A stretch of 64,000 bases of DNA, taken from the NCBI RefSeq assembly GCF_000019965.1, contig NC_010571.1, positions 682,001 to 746,000 on the forward strand. Direction: 5' to 3'. This stretch comes from Opitutus terrae PB90-1. Its GTDB lineage: Bacteria; Verrucomicrobiota; Verrucomicrobiia; Opitutales; Opitutaceae. Of the stretch, positions 42,002 to 51,260 are shown piece after piece (positions within the stretch are counted from its first letter, which is position 1; every line of letters starts with the position of its first letter). Made by a program: the position numbers and the translations under genes. The notes beneath the pieces were generated by a model. It was given only the letters and a program-made list of their open reading frames with translations. It did not search any database and was not told where the DNA came from.

Positions 42002-44413
42002 ATGCCCCCGCCGGCTTCTCTCTCCCGCTTCTGGATCGCCGCGCTGCTGATCGCGTCGACGTGGTTCATCGTGATCACCGCGATCCGCGTGCAGCACGTC
42101 GAGCGACTGAGTGCGGCGAGTGGCAAACTGCCCGCACTGGATCCAAATTCTCCCACCGGCTATGCCCACGGCCAGCGGCGGTTGCTCGCGCCCGGGCACA
42201 ACAACGAGAGCTATCAATGGCTGATGCAGACGCAGCAGATGATCGCCACCAGCGAGTGGCGGTTGCGACGCGTCAGCTACGACAACGCACCGATCGGCCG
42301 CGCGGTGGTCACACCGTCGCTCTATCGTTGGTGGCTCGCCGGCGTCGCGGGTTGCGATCACCTGCTCTCGGGCCGCCCGCTCGGACTCGCGGTCGAGCGA
42401 GCAGCGCTATGGTCCGATCCACTGTTGCTGCTTCTGCTGCTCGCGGGTGGCACCTGGTTTGTGGCGGCGCATTTCGGGCCGGTAGCCGCGACCGTATTTC
42501 CGCTCGCCGCCGTCGGCCTGTATCCATTCGGCCGCGCTTTTCTTCCCGGCTGTCCGGACAACTCCGCACTCGCGCTCGTGCTGCTGGTGGGCGGCATCCT
42601 GCCGCTGCTCGCCGCGATCAGGTCGGAAACCGCGCCTTCCGCGGCTCGGTTACGGGCATGGGGGGTGATTTCCGGGCTACTCGGTGGACTGGCGGTGTGG
42701 CTGAACGTGCGCACCGCTGCGCCCGTGCTGATCGGACTCGGTTGCGGCAGCGCGGCCGCGATTTGGTGGTCGCGCGGCGAGGCCGCGACGCGCGTGCCGT
42801 GGCGGACGTGGAGCTACGCCGGCGCGGCGACGATCCTCATCGGCTGGTGGATCGACTATCGCGCGGGTGACTTGGGCGCGTGGCGGCTGACCGAGGTGCA
42901 TCCGCTCTACGCGCTGGCCTGGCTCGGCGGCGGCGAGTTGCTGGCGGGCGTGAGCACGTGGGCGCGACAGGGCCGGCATTTCGTGACCTCCGGGCCGCTG
43001 TTCCGCCTGGTGGTCGCGCTGGCCGTGATCGCCGCGCTGCCAGCGTCGATGTATTTCCAGCATAGCCGCGGTCTCCTCGCGGAGAACTCGTTCGCGCGAC
43101 AATTGACTCCACTCGATGACACCGGCGAGGTCGCGAACCTGTGGGCGTGGATCGTGCAGGAATCGCACGCATGGCAGGTGGTGGCGGTGCTCGTGCCGCT
43201 CGCGCTGCTGGCGTTTGCCGGATACCTGATCCAGCGCCGCACCACGGGCGATGCTCAGCAGGCCGTGCTCGTGGTGGCGCTCGGTCCAGTGTTGGTCACG
43301 CTGGGATTCGCGTGCGGGCAACTCAGCTGGTGGAGACAGCTCGACGCGCTCGTCCTGCCGTTGCTCGTCGCCGCCACCGCGGGGCTCCCGCTGCCACAAT
43401 CGCGCCGTCGGTTCATCCTGGCCGCCGTGGCGGCAGGTCTGCTGGCGCCTGGACTGGTTCTTCTCGCGCCAGCGTGGCCCTCGGCCGAGCAGGCGTTCAG
43501 TGGGCGCGAGCAGGAGGCGCTGGCGGAACGCGAACTCGCGTACTGGCTCGCGCAGCGCGCCGGGCCGGACGGCGCGACGGCGCTAGCGCCGCCGAATCTG
43601 ACCGCGTCACTGTGCTTCCACGGCGGGCTGCGCGGCATCGGCTCGCCGTATCGCGAAAACGACGAGGGATTCCAAGCCTCCGTCCGCCTCGCGGGCGCCG
43701 TGCATGCAGACGAAGCGCAGGCGCTGGCGCGGCAGCGCGGGCTCACGCACGTGGTTATTCCGTCGTGGGACGGTTTCTTGGACGAATACGCCCGGCTTGG
43801 CGGCGGGGAGTTTGGGCACACGCTGGTGGGCCTGCTGCACACGTGGCTGCCCCCGCGCTGGCTGCGCCCGGTGGCATTTTATTTGCCCAACGAAAAAGTC
43901 TTCGAGAACAGCCGGCTCCTCGTGTTCGAGTTCACCGAGGTGCAGGATGAGGCAAGCGCGCTCTGCCGGTTGACGGACTACTTCGTCGACATGGGCCAGC
44001 TCGACCTCGCCGCGATGGCGGCGCAAACCCTCGCCACCGACTACGGCGGCGATTTCGGCGCCCAGGTGTCGCAGGCCCGCGTCACCATCGCCCGGCGCGA
44101 CCCGAGCGGCTTCGCCCGCGCGCTCGAATCCATTACCGCCGGGCTCGCCGCCGGACAGGACGAAACGCTGGCGTGGGATCAACGCGTCAGCCTCTGCCTC
44201 GTGCTGGCGGAGGGCGGGCGGATTTCCGAGGCGAAAACCCAGGCCGCTCGCTGTCTCGACGAAATGGGCGAGCTGGAAATTCGTGTGCTCGCGGAGCCCA
44301 CGCTCTTTCGGTTCCTGACGCTGTGCCGCGCGCTGCGGCTGGAGATTCAGGATGAACCTCTGCGGAGCTTCGCCAAAACGCTCCTGCCACCGGCGCTGCG
44401 CGAACAAATCTAG
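42002..44413 (+). CDS. GT-C-like polytopic membrane protein B
   Basis: An 803-residue paralogue of the protein at 24933-27356. The first loop is closely conserved ('NNESYQWLMQTQQMI', 'SYDNAPIGRAV', 'YRWWLAGVAG'), followed by about ten membrane helices and a C-terminal soluble domain with 'LTHVVIPSWDGFLDEYARLGGG', 'LHTWLPPRWLRPVAFYLP' and helical repeats near the end. The shared residues across two copies mark the likely functional surface. A GT-C glycosyltransferase is the best structural guess; no exact family match is claimed. The upstream 195 bases are shared with the divergent ASPIC gene. It converges on the second TMTC-like gene. Confidence 0.7.
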   Translation: MPPPASLSRFWIAALLIASTWFIVITAIRVQHVERLSAASGKLPALDPNSPTGYAHGQRRLLAPGHNNESYQWLMQTQQMIATSEWRLRRVSYDNAPIGRAVVTPSLYRWWLAGVAGCDHLLSGRPLGLAVERAALWSDPLLLLLLLAGGTWFVAAHFGPVAATVFPLAAVGLYPFGRAFLPGCPDNSALALVLLVGGILPLLAAIRSETAPSAARLRAWGVISGLLGGLAVWLNVRTAAPVLIGLGCGSAAAIWWSRGEAATRVPWRTWSYAGAATILIGWWIDYRAGDLGAWRLTEVHPLYALAWLGGGELLAGVSTWARQGRHFVTSGPLFRLVVALAVIAALPASMYFQHSRGLLAENSFARQLTPLDDTGEVANLWAWIVQESHAWQVVAVLVPLALLAFAGYLIQRRTTGDAQQAVLVVALGPVLVTLGFACGQLSWWRQLDALVLPLLVAATAGLPLPQSRRRFILAAVAAGLLAPGLVLLAPAWPSAEQAFSGREQEALAERELAYWLAQRAGPDGATALAPPNLTASLCFHGGLRGIGSPYRENDEGFQASVRLAGAVHADEAQALARQRGLTHVVIPSWDGFLDEYARLGGGEFGHTLVGLLHTWLPPRWLRPVAFYLPNEKVFENSRLLVFEFTEVQDEASALCRLTDYFVDMGQLDLAAMAAQTLATDYGGDFGAQVSQARVTIARRDPSGFARALESITAGLAAGQDETLAWDQRVSLCLVLAEGGRISEAKTQAARCLDEMGELEIRVLAEPTLFRFLTLCRALRLEIQDEPLRSFAKTLLPPALREQI

Positions 44414-44444
44414 ATGCTGCCATGCACTTTCGCGCAACGGTCCA

Positions 44445-44521
44445 GAGGTAGGGCCGGCACTCCGCTGCCCGCCGGGAGGTCGTGTGATGTTCGCGGCGCT
44501 CACGGAGTGAGCGCCCTACCT
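44445..44521. repeat. Inverted repeat between convergent genes
   Basis: 'AGGTAGGGC' plus 'CACTCCG' on the left, and 'CGGAGTG' plus 'GCGCCCTACCT' on the right, enclosing about 40 bases. It could act as a bidirectional terminator or be another REP-type element; only one copy was noticed. Confidence 0.5.
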
Positions 44522-44612
44522 AAGCCGGCTCACGTTTGAAATGCATGACATGTTCTAGAGGGTTTCCAAAAGTGGCCAGGCTCGGTGATCCCGTTGGTCG
44601 CCCACCGCGCGT

Positions 44613-46859
44613 TCAGCGCGTCGTCTTCCCTGACAGCAACTGCAGGTTTTGCCGCGCGGGCGCAAAGGTCGGATCCAATTCCAGCGCCCGAGTCCATGCC
44701 GCGCGAGCCGCCGCTGCGTCGCCCAACCGCGCGTGAATGATGCCCCGTAGATTTTCCGCTTCGAGGTAGTTGGGCTGGAGCCGAAGCGCCTGTTGCACCT
44801 GCGCCAGCGCCTCCTCGATCCGGCCCGCGATCTCCAGCAAATGCAGCGCGAAGTTGAACCGCACCCACGGGAGCCGCGGGTCGATCTGCAGCGCGGCTTC
44901 ATCGTGGACAATCGCCTCGTTCAGCCGGCCGGGTAGAAGCGCGAGCGCGTTCGCAAGCTGCGCATGAACCATCGCCGAGTTCGGCTGCCCGCGTAACGCC
45001 GCCTCGAGGTGGGGCAGCGCGTCCGCCGGGCGGCCCAGCTGGGTGAGCACGCGGCCAAGCGCGAGGTGCGCCTCGGGATCGTCGGGCAGTTGGCGCAGCA
45101 CCGCTTCGTAGTCGGGGATCGCTTCCGCCATCCGGCCCGGCACGGTCGCCAACAGATTCCCGCGATGAAAGTGCGCCGGCGCATAGTCGGGCATCGCGCG
45201 CAAGACCTCATCGAAACAAGCCAGCGCCTCCGCGGCGCGGCCGGGAATCCGCGCAAGCGCCTGCGCGAGGTTGGCGCGGGCGAGCGCGAACTTTGGCCGC
45301 AATCGCAGCGCCGTCCCGTAGTGCTCGACCGCTTCGGCCAAACCGTCCGGCGTGGCGGCGAGTTCGTTCGCCAGGCCGTTGTGCGCCTCCGCGAAGGTTG
45401 GCCGCAACTGCACCGCACGGCGAAAGAGCGCGATGGCTTCATCGCGGTGGCCGGGCGCACGTACGAGCAAGGCGGCGAGTGCGGCGAGCGAATCGGGGTT
45501 GTCGGGCTTCAGCTCCAGCGCGCGCCGGAAGAGCGCGATCGCTTCCACGCGCCGGCCGGGCGTTCGCGCCACCGTGTCGGCCAGGATGTGATGCCCCATC
45601 CAGCTCTGCGGGTTGTGCGCGATGTTAGCTCGAAACAGCGTTTCGTTGTCCTGATAAAGCCGGCTCTGGTTGCGCGCCCGCAGCCCGAGCGTGAGCACGA
45701 CGCCGACTGCCAGCGCCGGGGCCAACGCGCGCGGTCGCGCAGCCACCCGGCGCATCACCGCAACTCCGGCGGTGGCGACACCGGCCATCGCGATCGGAAT
45801 CGCGAGATACTGAAAATGGTCCGCGACGTAGGAGAACGAGAACGAGAATACCTTCAGAAACCCGAGCACCGGGAAAAGCGTCCCCGCGTAGAGGAGCCAC
45901 CAGGCGAGCGGACCGCGGGAGCGCCGACGCCAAAGCCATAGCGCAGCCGTGACCGCAACCGCCGCCAACAGGTGAAGGCTCCAGCCGCGCGACTCCGCCG
46001 CGACGTCCCAGAGCGGGTAGAAAAACGTGAGGCCCGCCGGCCAGAGCAGCTGGCCGAGCGAAAACCAAAGCACGCGGGCGGCGAGCAACGTGCGCTCCAG
46101 CAGCGAAAGATCCGGCACGACGAGGTTCGCCCCCACCCACTCGCCTTCGACTGAACGCGTCAGCAGTCCCGCCGCGAGCGCCATCGCAAACCAAGGCAGC
46201 AGCGGCAGCACGTCTCGTCGCCACGCGAGTCGTCCGTGTTGCCACCAACTCAGCACGAGCAGCGCTGCGGGCAGCGTGACCGTCATCGTTTTCGCTCCGA
46301 GCGCCAGCAGGAAACAGCCGAACGCCCACGCATACGCCGGACCGCTCCGCCGCTGCTGGAACTCGAGGTAGCCCAATGCCGACAACAAATAGAACAGCGT
46401 CGAGAGCGTGTTCTTCTGCTCGGTGATCCACGCGACGGACTCGACACAGACCGGATGCACTACAAACAGCGCCGCGGCCAGCCACGCGGCCGCCGAATCT
46501 GACCCGAGCCGGCGCAAGCACAACGCGAGGAGCACCGCATTGCCGACGTGCAGCAGCACGTTGAGCAGATGATAGCCGAGCATCGACTCACCCCAGAGCG
46601 CGTGCTCGATCCAAAACGCGGTGTGCAGGACCGGGTAGTATTCCTGCGTCGCGCCGATCTCGAACCAGATCCGCCACAGTCCGTGCCAGCCCTGCAGTCC
46701 GAGCCGGGTCACGTGGGCGGGATCGTCCCACAGCATTGCTCCGCGGAGCGCCGGCGCATACGCGAGCAGCGCCAGCACGATCAGGCCCCCGCTGGCGGCG
46801 AGCAGGCCACCGACGGACCGGAGCCGAACCGCGGTGATCGATGAGGCGGAGTCGTTCAT
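44613..46859 (-). CDS. TMTC-like membrane protein with C-terminal TPRs, copy B
   Basis: A 748-residue paralogue of the protein at 30659-33046. Shared features: 'AMLWDDPAHVT' (Asp45-Asp46) in the first loop, 'GATQEYYPVLHTAFWIEHALWG', 'FVVHPVCVESVAWITEQKNTLS', 'FFYPLWDVA', and 'FSFSYVADHFQYLA' in the last loop. Then come about nine TPRs with the 'PGR..EAI.LFRRALEL.P' pattern. The ATG at 46859 is chosen because upstream codons overlap the receptor's terminator. As in copy A it follows a TonB-dependent receptor. Likely a GT-C enzyme that holds its protein target through the TPRs, by analogy with eukaryotic TMTCs. Confidence 0.82.
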   Translation of the reverse strand: MNDSASSITAVRLRSVGGLLAASGGLIVLALLAYAPALRGAMLWDDPAHVTRLGLQGWHGLWRIWFEIGATQEYYPVLHTAFWIEHALWGESMLGYHLLNVLLHVGNAVLLALCLRRLGSDSAAAWLAAALFVVHPVCVESVAWITEQKNTLSTLFYLLSALGYLEFQQRRSGPAYAWAFGCFLLALGAKTMTVTLPAALLVLSWWQHGRLAWRRDVLPLLPWFAMALAAGLLTRSVEGEWVGANLVVPDLSLLERTLLAARVLWFSLGQLLWPAGLTFFYPLWDVAAESRGWSLHLLAAVAVTAALWLWRRRSRGPLAWWLLYAGTLFPVLGFLKVFSFSFSYVADHFQYLAIPIAMAGVATAGVAVMRRVAARPRALAPALAVGVVLTLGLRARNQSRLYQDNETLFRANIAHNPQSWMGHHILADTVARTPGRRVEAIALFRRALELKPDNPDSLAALAALLVRAPGHRDEAIALFRRAVQLRPTFAEAHNGLANELAATPDGLAEAVEHYGTALRLRPKFALARANLAQALARIPGRAAEALACFDEVLRAMPDYAPAHFHRGNLLATVPGRMAEAIPDYEAVLRQLPDDPEAHLALGRVLTQLGRPADALPHLEAALRGQPNSAMVHAQLANALALLPGRLNEAIVHDEAALQIDPRLPWVRFNFALHLLEIAGRIEEALAQVQQALRLQPNYLEAENLRGIIHARLGDAAAARAAWTRALELDPTFAPARQNLQLLSGKTTR

Positions 46860-46921
46860 CCCGTTGGGTCGCGAAGGCGGCGACGAATCTGTGCGGAAAA
46901 TCCGGATGCGCAATCCGGGCG

Positions 46922-46950
46922 AAAAAAAGCGCCTCCCGCAGGAGGCGCTT
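46922..46950 (-). terminator. Rho-independent terminator of TonB receptor B
   Basis: On the minus strand: stem AAGCGCCTCC / GGAGGCGCTT with loop TGCG, followed by a run of T. It lies 20 bases after the receptor stop. The same arrangement as in copy A. Confidence 0.9.
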
Positions 46951-46970
46951 CGAGGAGCCACCGGAGCAGA

Positions 46971-49900
46971 TCAGAACGCGAACGAGTTCGTCAGCGTGAT
47001 CTGCTGATGCGGCGATATTCGATACGTCGCCGGGGTGCCGTCGGGCTGAACCGTGACGGGGATCAGCTCGTTGCCTTTCCCAACGTTCATCACGTTCAGC
47101 TGCACGTTCCACTCGATGTCCTGCGAGAACACCTTGCGGGGCAGCCGCCGTCGATAGCCGACCCATAGGTCGAAATAGGCCTCCGCCGGCCCGTAGTACG
47201 GATTCGCCAGATCGAAGGCGATATCCGAGCCGAGCGGATCGCCCACCGGACGGTTGCCGAGCGCGTTCTTGCCCTGCCAGCGCACGCCGCCGCCGACGTT
47301 GAAGCCCTTGAGCGCGCCCTCGTCGAAGGCATAGTTGGTGATCGCGTTGAAGCGCCACTCGCGCAGCTCGGAGGCCTTGGTGCCTTCCGACAGCGCTTTC
47401 TGCGCCCAGTTGGAACCGACGCTGTTGAACCACTGCCGCAGCGTGGTGTCGTTGCCGGCGCCGCCCCACCAGATGCGGAGGTCGCCCGCCGCCGTGGTGC
47501 GGATCGCCTTTTCATAGGCGGTGATGAACTCGCGCAGATTGGCGCCGCCGACGTTCGAGCGCGTGGCGTTGACCTGCGTGGCGTTGAAGGTGAGCCGCCA
47601 GTTGCGCGTCGGGTTCGCGTTGAACTCGATCTCGTAGCCGTGCGACTCGCTGTCCTCGGTGACCGTGAAGCCCTGCGGCTGGGCGGCGGCGATGGGCTTG
47701 GTGAGGTCGTTCAGGTTGATGCCCCACGCGGCGTAGAAGCGCGGATCGACCTGCTTCTGCCACACGCGCCAGGCGTCCACGGCGGCTTTCTCGCGGCTCT
47801 GCGCCTGGTCGATCGTTTCGCCGATGTCGGTGCCGTAGTTGTAGAGCGTGTTCGTCGGGTCGAAGTCCGGATTGCCCGGGATGAACGTCGACGTGTAGCC
47901 CGGCGGATTGGCCGCGCCCGCGGGCCGGTTGTTCGCCTGATGACTGATGATGTAGGACTGGTTGTCGATCGCCAGGTCGTATTCGAACTGGTTGGCCCAG
48001 TTGCCGCCGTACTGCTGCGACGTGCCGATGAAGCCCGAGTTGCCGAGCGTCGAACTGCTGGCGTCCTTCAGCGTCGTGATGAATTTGTTGATCTTGAGCG
48101 AATACTTCCCGTCCTTCGTCTCGAGCAGGATGCCGCGGTCGATCGTCTTGCCCGAGGGCGGTGAAAGCGGCTCGCCGTAAACATCCACGCGACGCGCGTC
48201 CGGCTGGAAGTTGGAGGACGAGTTGTAGAACAGCGTGATGTCGATCGGCAGCCGCTCCAGCATCTTCGAGAGATACGGCAGGTCGTTGACGTGAGTCACC
48301 ACGCTGTAGGAGCGCGAGATCGCCTTGATCGTGTTGATGGGATCGCTGGGGAGCGCGTAGCCGCCGTTCTTGTCGAGGTCGAGGTAGCCGGGCACCGGCG
48401 TATTGCCGGCAGTCAGCGACTTGCCCCAGGCCTTCGCGGTGTCCTCGCGGTAGCCGAGCGTGCCGATGATCGACTTGTCCCACCAGTAACTCTGCCAGAC
48501 GAGCGCCTTCGAGGTGACCTCGGTCTTGTTGCGCTGCGCGTCCGTCGTCAGGAGCGCGCGATAGTTCGGGCCCCACTCCGAGTCGACGATGTTGACGGGA
48601 ATGTTCACGAACCCGCGATAGTTCGCCGGGTTTTCCGATTGGAAGGAGTTATAGGCGCCGCGCTCGTTCGCCGTGGTGGCCGGGTTGTCGAATAGATTAA
48701 ACGGCGGAATATTCGGGTAGTATTCATTCGCCCAATAGTCCGCCGGATTGACGTTGGTCGCCGTCCACGTGGAGTCGAAGGTGCGCACGTTCAACGTGGC
48801 CGGCACCTCCACGCGCGCTGTCGCGCGGGGGATGTTGGAGCCCGCCGCGGTGTTGCGGCCGCTCAACGAATCGCCGAGGTAGATGATCCGATTCACCGAC
48901 ACGTCCGGGGCGTTAAACCGGAAATTCGTGCGGCCGATGAAATTCAGATAGTTGGGATCGCGCGCCGAGTAGCGGGCCCACGTGCGGTTGTCGGTCTCCT
49001 GTTTGTCCTTCGAATACAGCCCGGTGAGGATGTGCTTGCCGAGGATGCGGGTGAGCAGGTTCTTGTGCCCGTTGCGATTGAAGTCGTGGGAGAAGAAGCC
49101 CGTGAGCCGCAGGGCGTCGCGCCGGCTGACATACTCGGTGTTGCCGCCCTGGCCGCTGTCGCTGATGAAGGGCCGGCCGACGTTCGGATTCGGCGTGCCG
49201 TCGAGGAACGGCTCGCCGTTTTTGCCGGCGGGCGTGCCGTCGTTATAGACGCTGTTGATGTCGATGAAGATCGCCTGCTGGCTGCCGGTGAGCAGCGCGA
49301 GCTGGCCGCGCTTGAAGTCCTCGTGCTGCACGTTGGCCTCGAAGCCGAACGTGTCGTCCATGAACGTCTGCGCGAGGCTCACGTTGTAGGCGTTCCAGTC
49401 GTTCCACTCGTCCTTGTTCGGGCCGTCGATCAGGTTGTTGTAGAAATCGAACACCGTCGGATCCGTGAGGCTGACGGCCTTGTAGAGACCGTATTGGTAG
49501 TACGGCAGTCCGGCATTCGTCGCGAACGCGTCGTAGGTGGCCACGCCGCCGGGCCGCTGGAAGGAGCGGCCGAGGCTGCCGTCGATCGCGCCGGTCGAGC
49601 TGATGCCGCGCGTCTTGTAGTCCTCCCATACGACGTTGCTGCCGGGCAACGCCGCGCCGCCGTTCACATAGAAGGAGTCGATGCCGGAGAACTGGTTCGC
49701 AAAATTGCCGACCCACGGGTTGTAGCCGGGGTTGAACTTGCCGGCATCCGGCCCGCCGTTGATGACCGGACGGACCTGCCCGTGATTCGGCCGGCCCGTA
49801 TTGTCATCCTGGAGCTGGAACGGATTGAACGTCTCGCGGTTCAGGTTGTTGAAGACCCGCGTCTGGCCAAAGGTCACCGGCGTCGAGACCCCATCGATGA

Positions 49901-50855
49901 TCGCCTGGCCCGTGCCCTTGTAGACGCCGTTGTACGTACCGGTGTAGAACCACGGCGTGATCCGATCGAGCGGCGGCAGCGAGCGCGGGCGGTTGCTGCG
50001 CACGTTGCCGTTTTCGAAGTTCGCCTTGAGGATCGTGCGCGCCGAACCCTTCTTGAGGAAGTTGGGCTCGTAACGGAATGCCCCATACGCACGGCGGTTG
50101 TCCTCGAAGGCCGGCTCCTGCTGGAACTGGTTCTTCTCGTGCAACACGTCGACGCGCGCGGCGAGCTCGTTCGGCAGGATGACCTTGTTGAAGTTGCCCA
50201 CCCAGCGCACGCTGCCCCAGTTGTCGACGCGGACGCCGACTTCGTTGGTGTCGCGGAAGCCGGCCTGCTTCAAGCCGGCGTTGAGCAAACCTGCCGGACT
50301 GCCCAACCCGAACAGAATTGAGTTCGGCCCGCGCTGCAGATCGACGCGATCGAGGTTAAACGAGTCCCAGGGGATATCCGAGAGGAAGAAATCCCGGGTG
50401 TTGTCCGCGGCGGCGAGGCCGCGCACGCGCGTGTTGGCGTTCGGCCGCGTGAAGCGGTCCGCCTCGTTCAGCACCGCGCCGTCGCCGAGTCCCGCGAAGT
50501 TGCCCCGAATGCTGCCGACCTCCGTGCCGGCCGTGTACTGGAGCAGCGTTTCGTTGTTCGTCGCCTGCACGTCCTTCAGCAACTGGCTCGTAATCACTGT
50601 CACCGCGTTGCCGATATCGCGCAGATCGGTGTTCAAGCGGTTGCCGGCGAGGGTGTGCGCGGCCGCATAGCCGCGATCATCCGACGCGGACACCTCGAAC
50701 GGCGAGAGCACGACGAGTTGATCATCTTCGCCCTCAGCGGCGGAACTCGCCGGTGGGGCAGCCGTCTGCGCTCGCGCAGCGCCGGCCGTGAGGCACAGCG
50801 CTGACGCAAGCGTCAGGGCGCATCTGACTAGGTGTGTGTGGTTTGTCACTTGCAT
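46971..50855 (-). CDS. TonB-dependent receptor B
   Basis: A 1294-residue outer-membrane receptor. Signal peptide 'LTLASALCLTAGAARAQT', TonB-box-like 'LVVLSPFEVSASDDRGYAA', plug ('AGNRLNTDLRDIGNAVTVIT ... LDRVDLQRGPNSILFGLGSPAGLLN') and a long barrel ending 'QITLTNSFAF'. It is similar to receptor A along its length, including 'DDNTGRPNHGQVRP', 'FDFYNNLIDGPNK' and 'LREWRFNAITNY', so the pair arose by duplication. The ATG at 50855 follows AAGG and restores a normal signal peptide. Ligand unknown; the large extracellular loops suggest a bulky substrate such as an oligosaccharide. Confidence 0.93.
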   Translation of the reverse strand: MQVTNHTHLVRCALTLASALCLTAGAARAQTAAPPASSAAEGEDDQLVVLSPFEVSASDDRGYAAAHTLAGNRLNTDLRDIGNAVTVITSQLLKDVQATNNETLLQYTAGTEVGSIRGNFAGLGDGAVLNEADRFTRPNANTRVRGLAAADNTRDFFLSDIPWDSFNLDRVDLQRGPNSILFGLGSPAGLLNAGLKQAGFRDTNEVGVRVDNWGSVRWVGNFNKVILPNELAARVDVLHEKNQFQQEPAFEDNRRAYGAFRYEPNFLKKGSARTILKANFENGNVRSNRPRSLPPLDRITPWFYTGTYNGVYKGTGQAIIDGVSTPVTFGQTRVFNNLNRETFNPFQLQDDNTGRPNHGQVRPVINGGPDAGKFNPGYNPWVGNFANQFSGIDSFYVNGGAALPGSNVVWEDYKTRGISSTGAIDGSLGRSFQRPGGVATYDAFATNAGLPYYQYGLYKAVSLTDPTVFDFYNNLIDGPNKDEWNDWNAYNVSLAQTFMDDTFGFEANVQHEDFKRGQLALLTGSQQAIFIDINSVYNDGTPAGKNGEPFLDGTPNPNVGRPFISDSGQGGNTEYVSRRDALRLTGFFSHDFNRNGHKNLLTRILGKHILTGLYSKDKQETDNRTWARYSARDPNYLNFIGRTNFRFNAPDVSVNRIIYLGDSLSGRNTAAGSNIPRATARVEVPATLNVRTFDSTWTATNVNPADYWANEYYPNIPPFNLFDNPATTANERGAYNSFQSENPANYRGFVNIPVNIVDSEWGPNYRALLTTDAQRNKTEVTSKALVWQSYWWDKSIIGTLGYREDTAKAWGKSLTAGNTPVPGYLDLDKNGGYALPSDPINTIKAISRSYSVVTHVNDLPYLSKMLERLPIDITLFYNSSSNFQPDARRVDVYGEPLSPPSGKTIDRGILLETKDGKYSLKINKFITTLKDASSSTLGNSGFIGTSQQYGGNWANQFEYDLAIDNQSYIISHQANNRPAGAANPPGYTSTFIPGNPDFDPTNTLYNYGTDIGETIDQAQSREKAAVDAWRVWQKQVDPRFYAAWGINLNDLTKPIAAAQPQGFTVTEDSESHGYEIEFNANPTRNWRLTFNATQVNATRSNVGGANLREFITAYEKAIRTTAAGDLRIWWGGAGNDTTLRQWFNSVGSNWAQKALSEGTKASELREWRFNAITNYAFDEGALKGFNVGGGVRWQGKNALGNRPVGDPLGSDIAFDLANPYYGPAEAYFDLWVGYRRRLPRKVFSQDIEWNVQLNVMNVGKGNELIPVTVQPDGTPATYRISPHQQITLTNSFAF

Positions 50856-51260
50856 GCCTTGGTTTCGGCGCGGGACGCCCAAGAGCAGGCGCCCGCGCCA
50901 TAGGGTGGGGGAAGGCAACGCGCGTCGGCGGAAGCGCCGAAGCGGGGGGAAGCGGAGAAAGGGAGGGTTGGCTCGCGCAACCCGACGTTCACCTTGTAGT
51001 GAGCGTCAGGTTACAGCGGGGGTTGGGTGGGGCGGTGCGTACAAGATGCGAGCAGTACGAAAACGCGCGTCGCCCCGCCGTCTAACCTTAGAATAGCCTG
51101 TCATATCTCGCCGCTCGCTCCGGCGAATTCCCGCTCTCGAACCCACCGCGTGCTCGTCGCCGGCGCCGCGCTCCCGGCTACAAAATGCGCACAGGTTTGG
51201 CCAACACTCGCGCAGTGACTTGCGCCCACCCGTGGCAAACTCTAGCTGGCAGTCTCAGAC
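50856..51260. other. Divergent intergenic region, TonB receptor B / hemN
   Basis: About 405 bases holding promoters for both genes. A purine-rich stretch (50930-50970) is visible, but I found no FNR-type palindrome, riboswitch fold or gene. Confidence 0.35.

Noticed and set aside
50856-51260. Cobalamin or other riboswitch before TonB receptor B
   Set aside because: No conserved riboswitch box or compact multi-stem fold could be seen.
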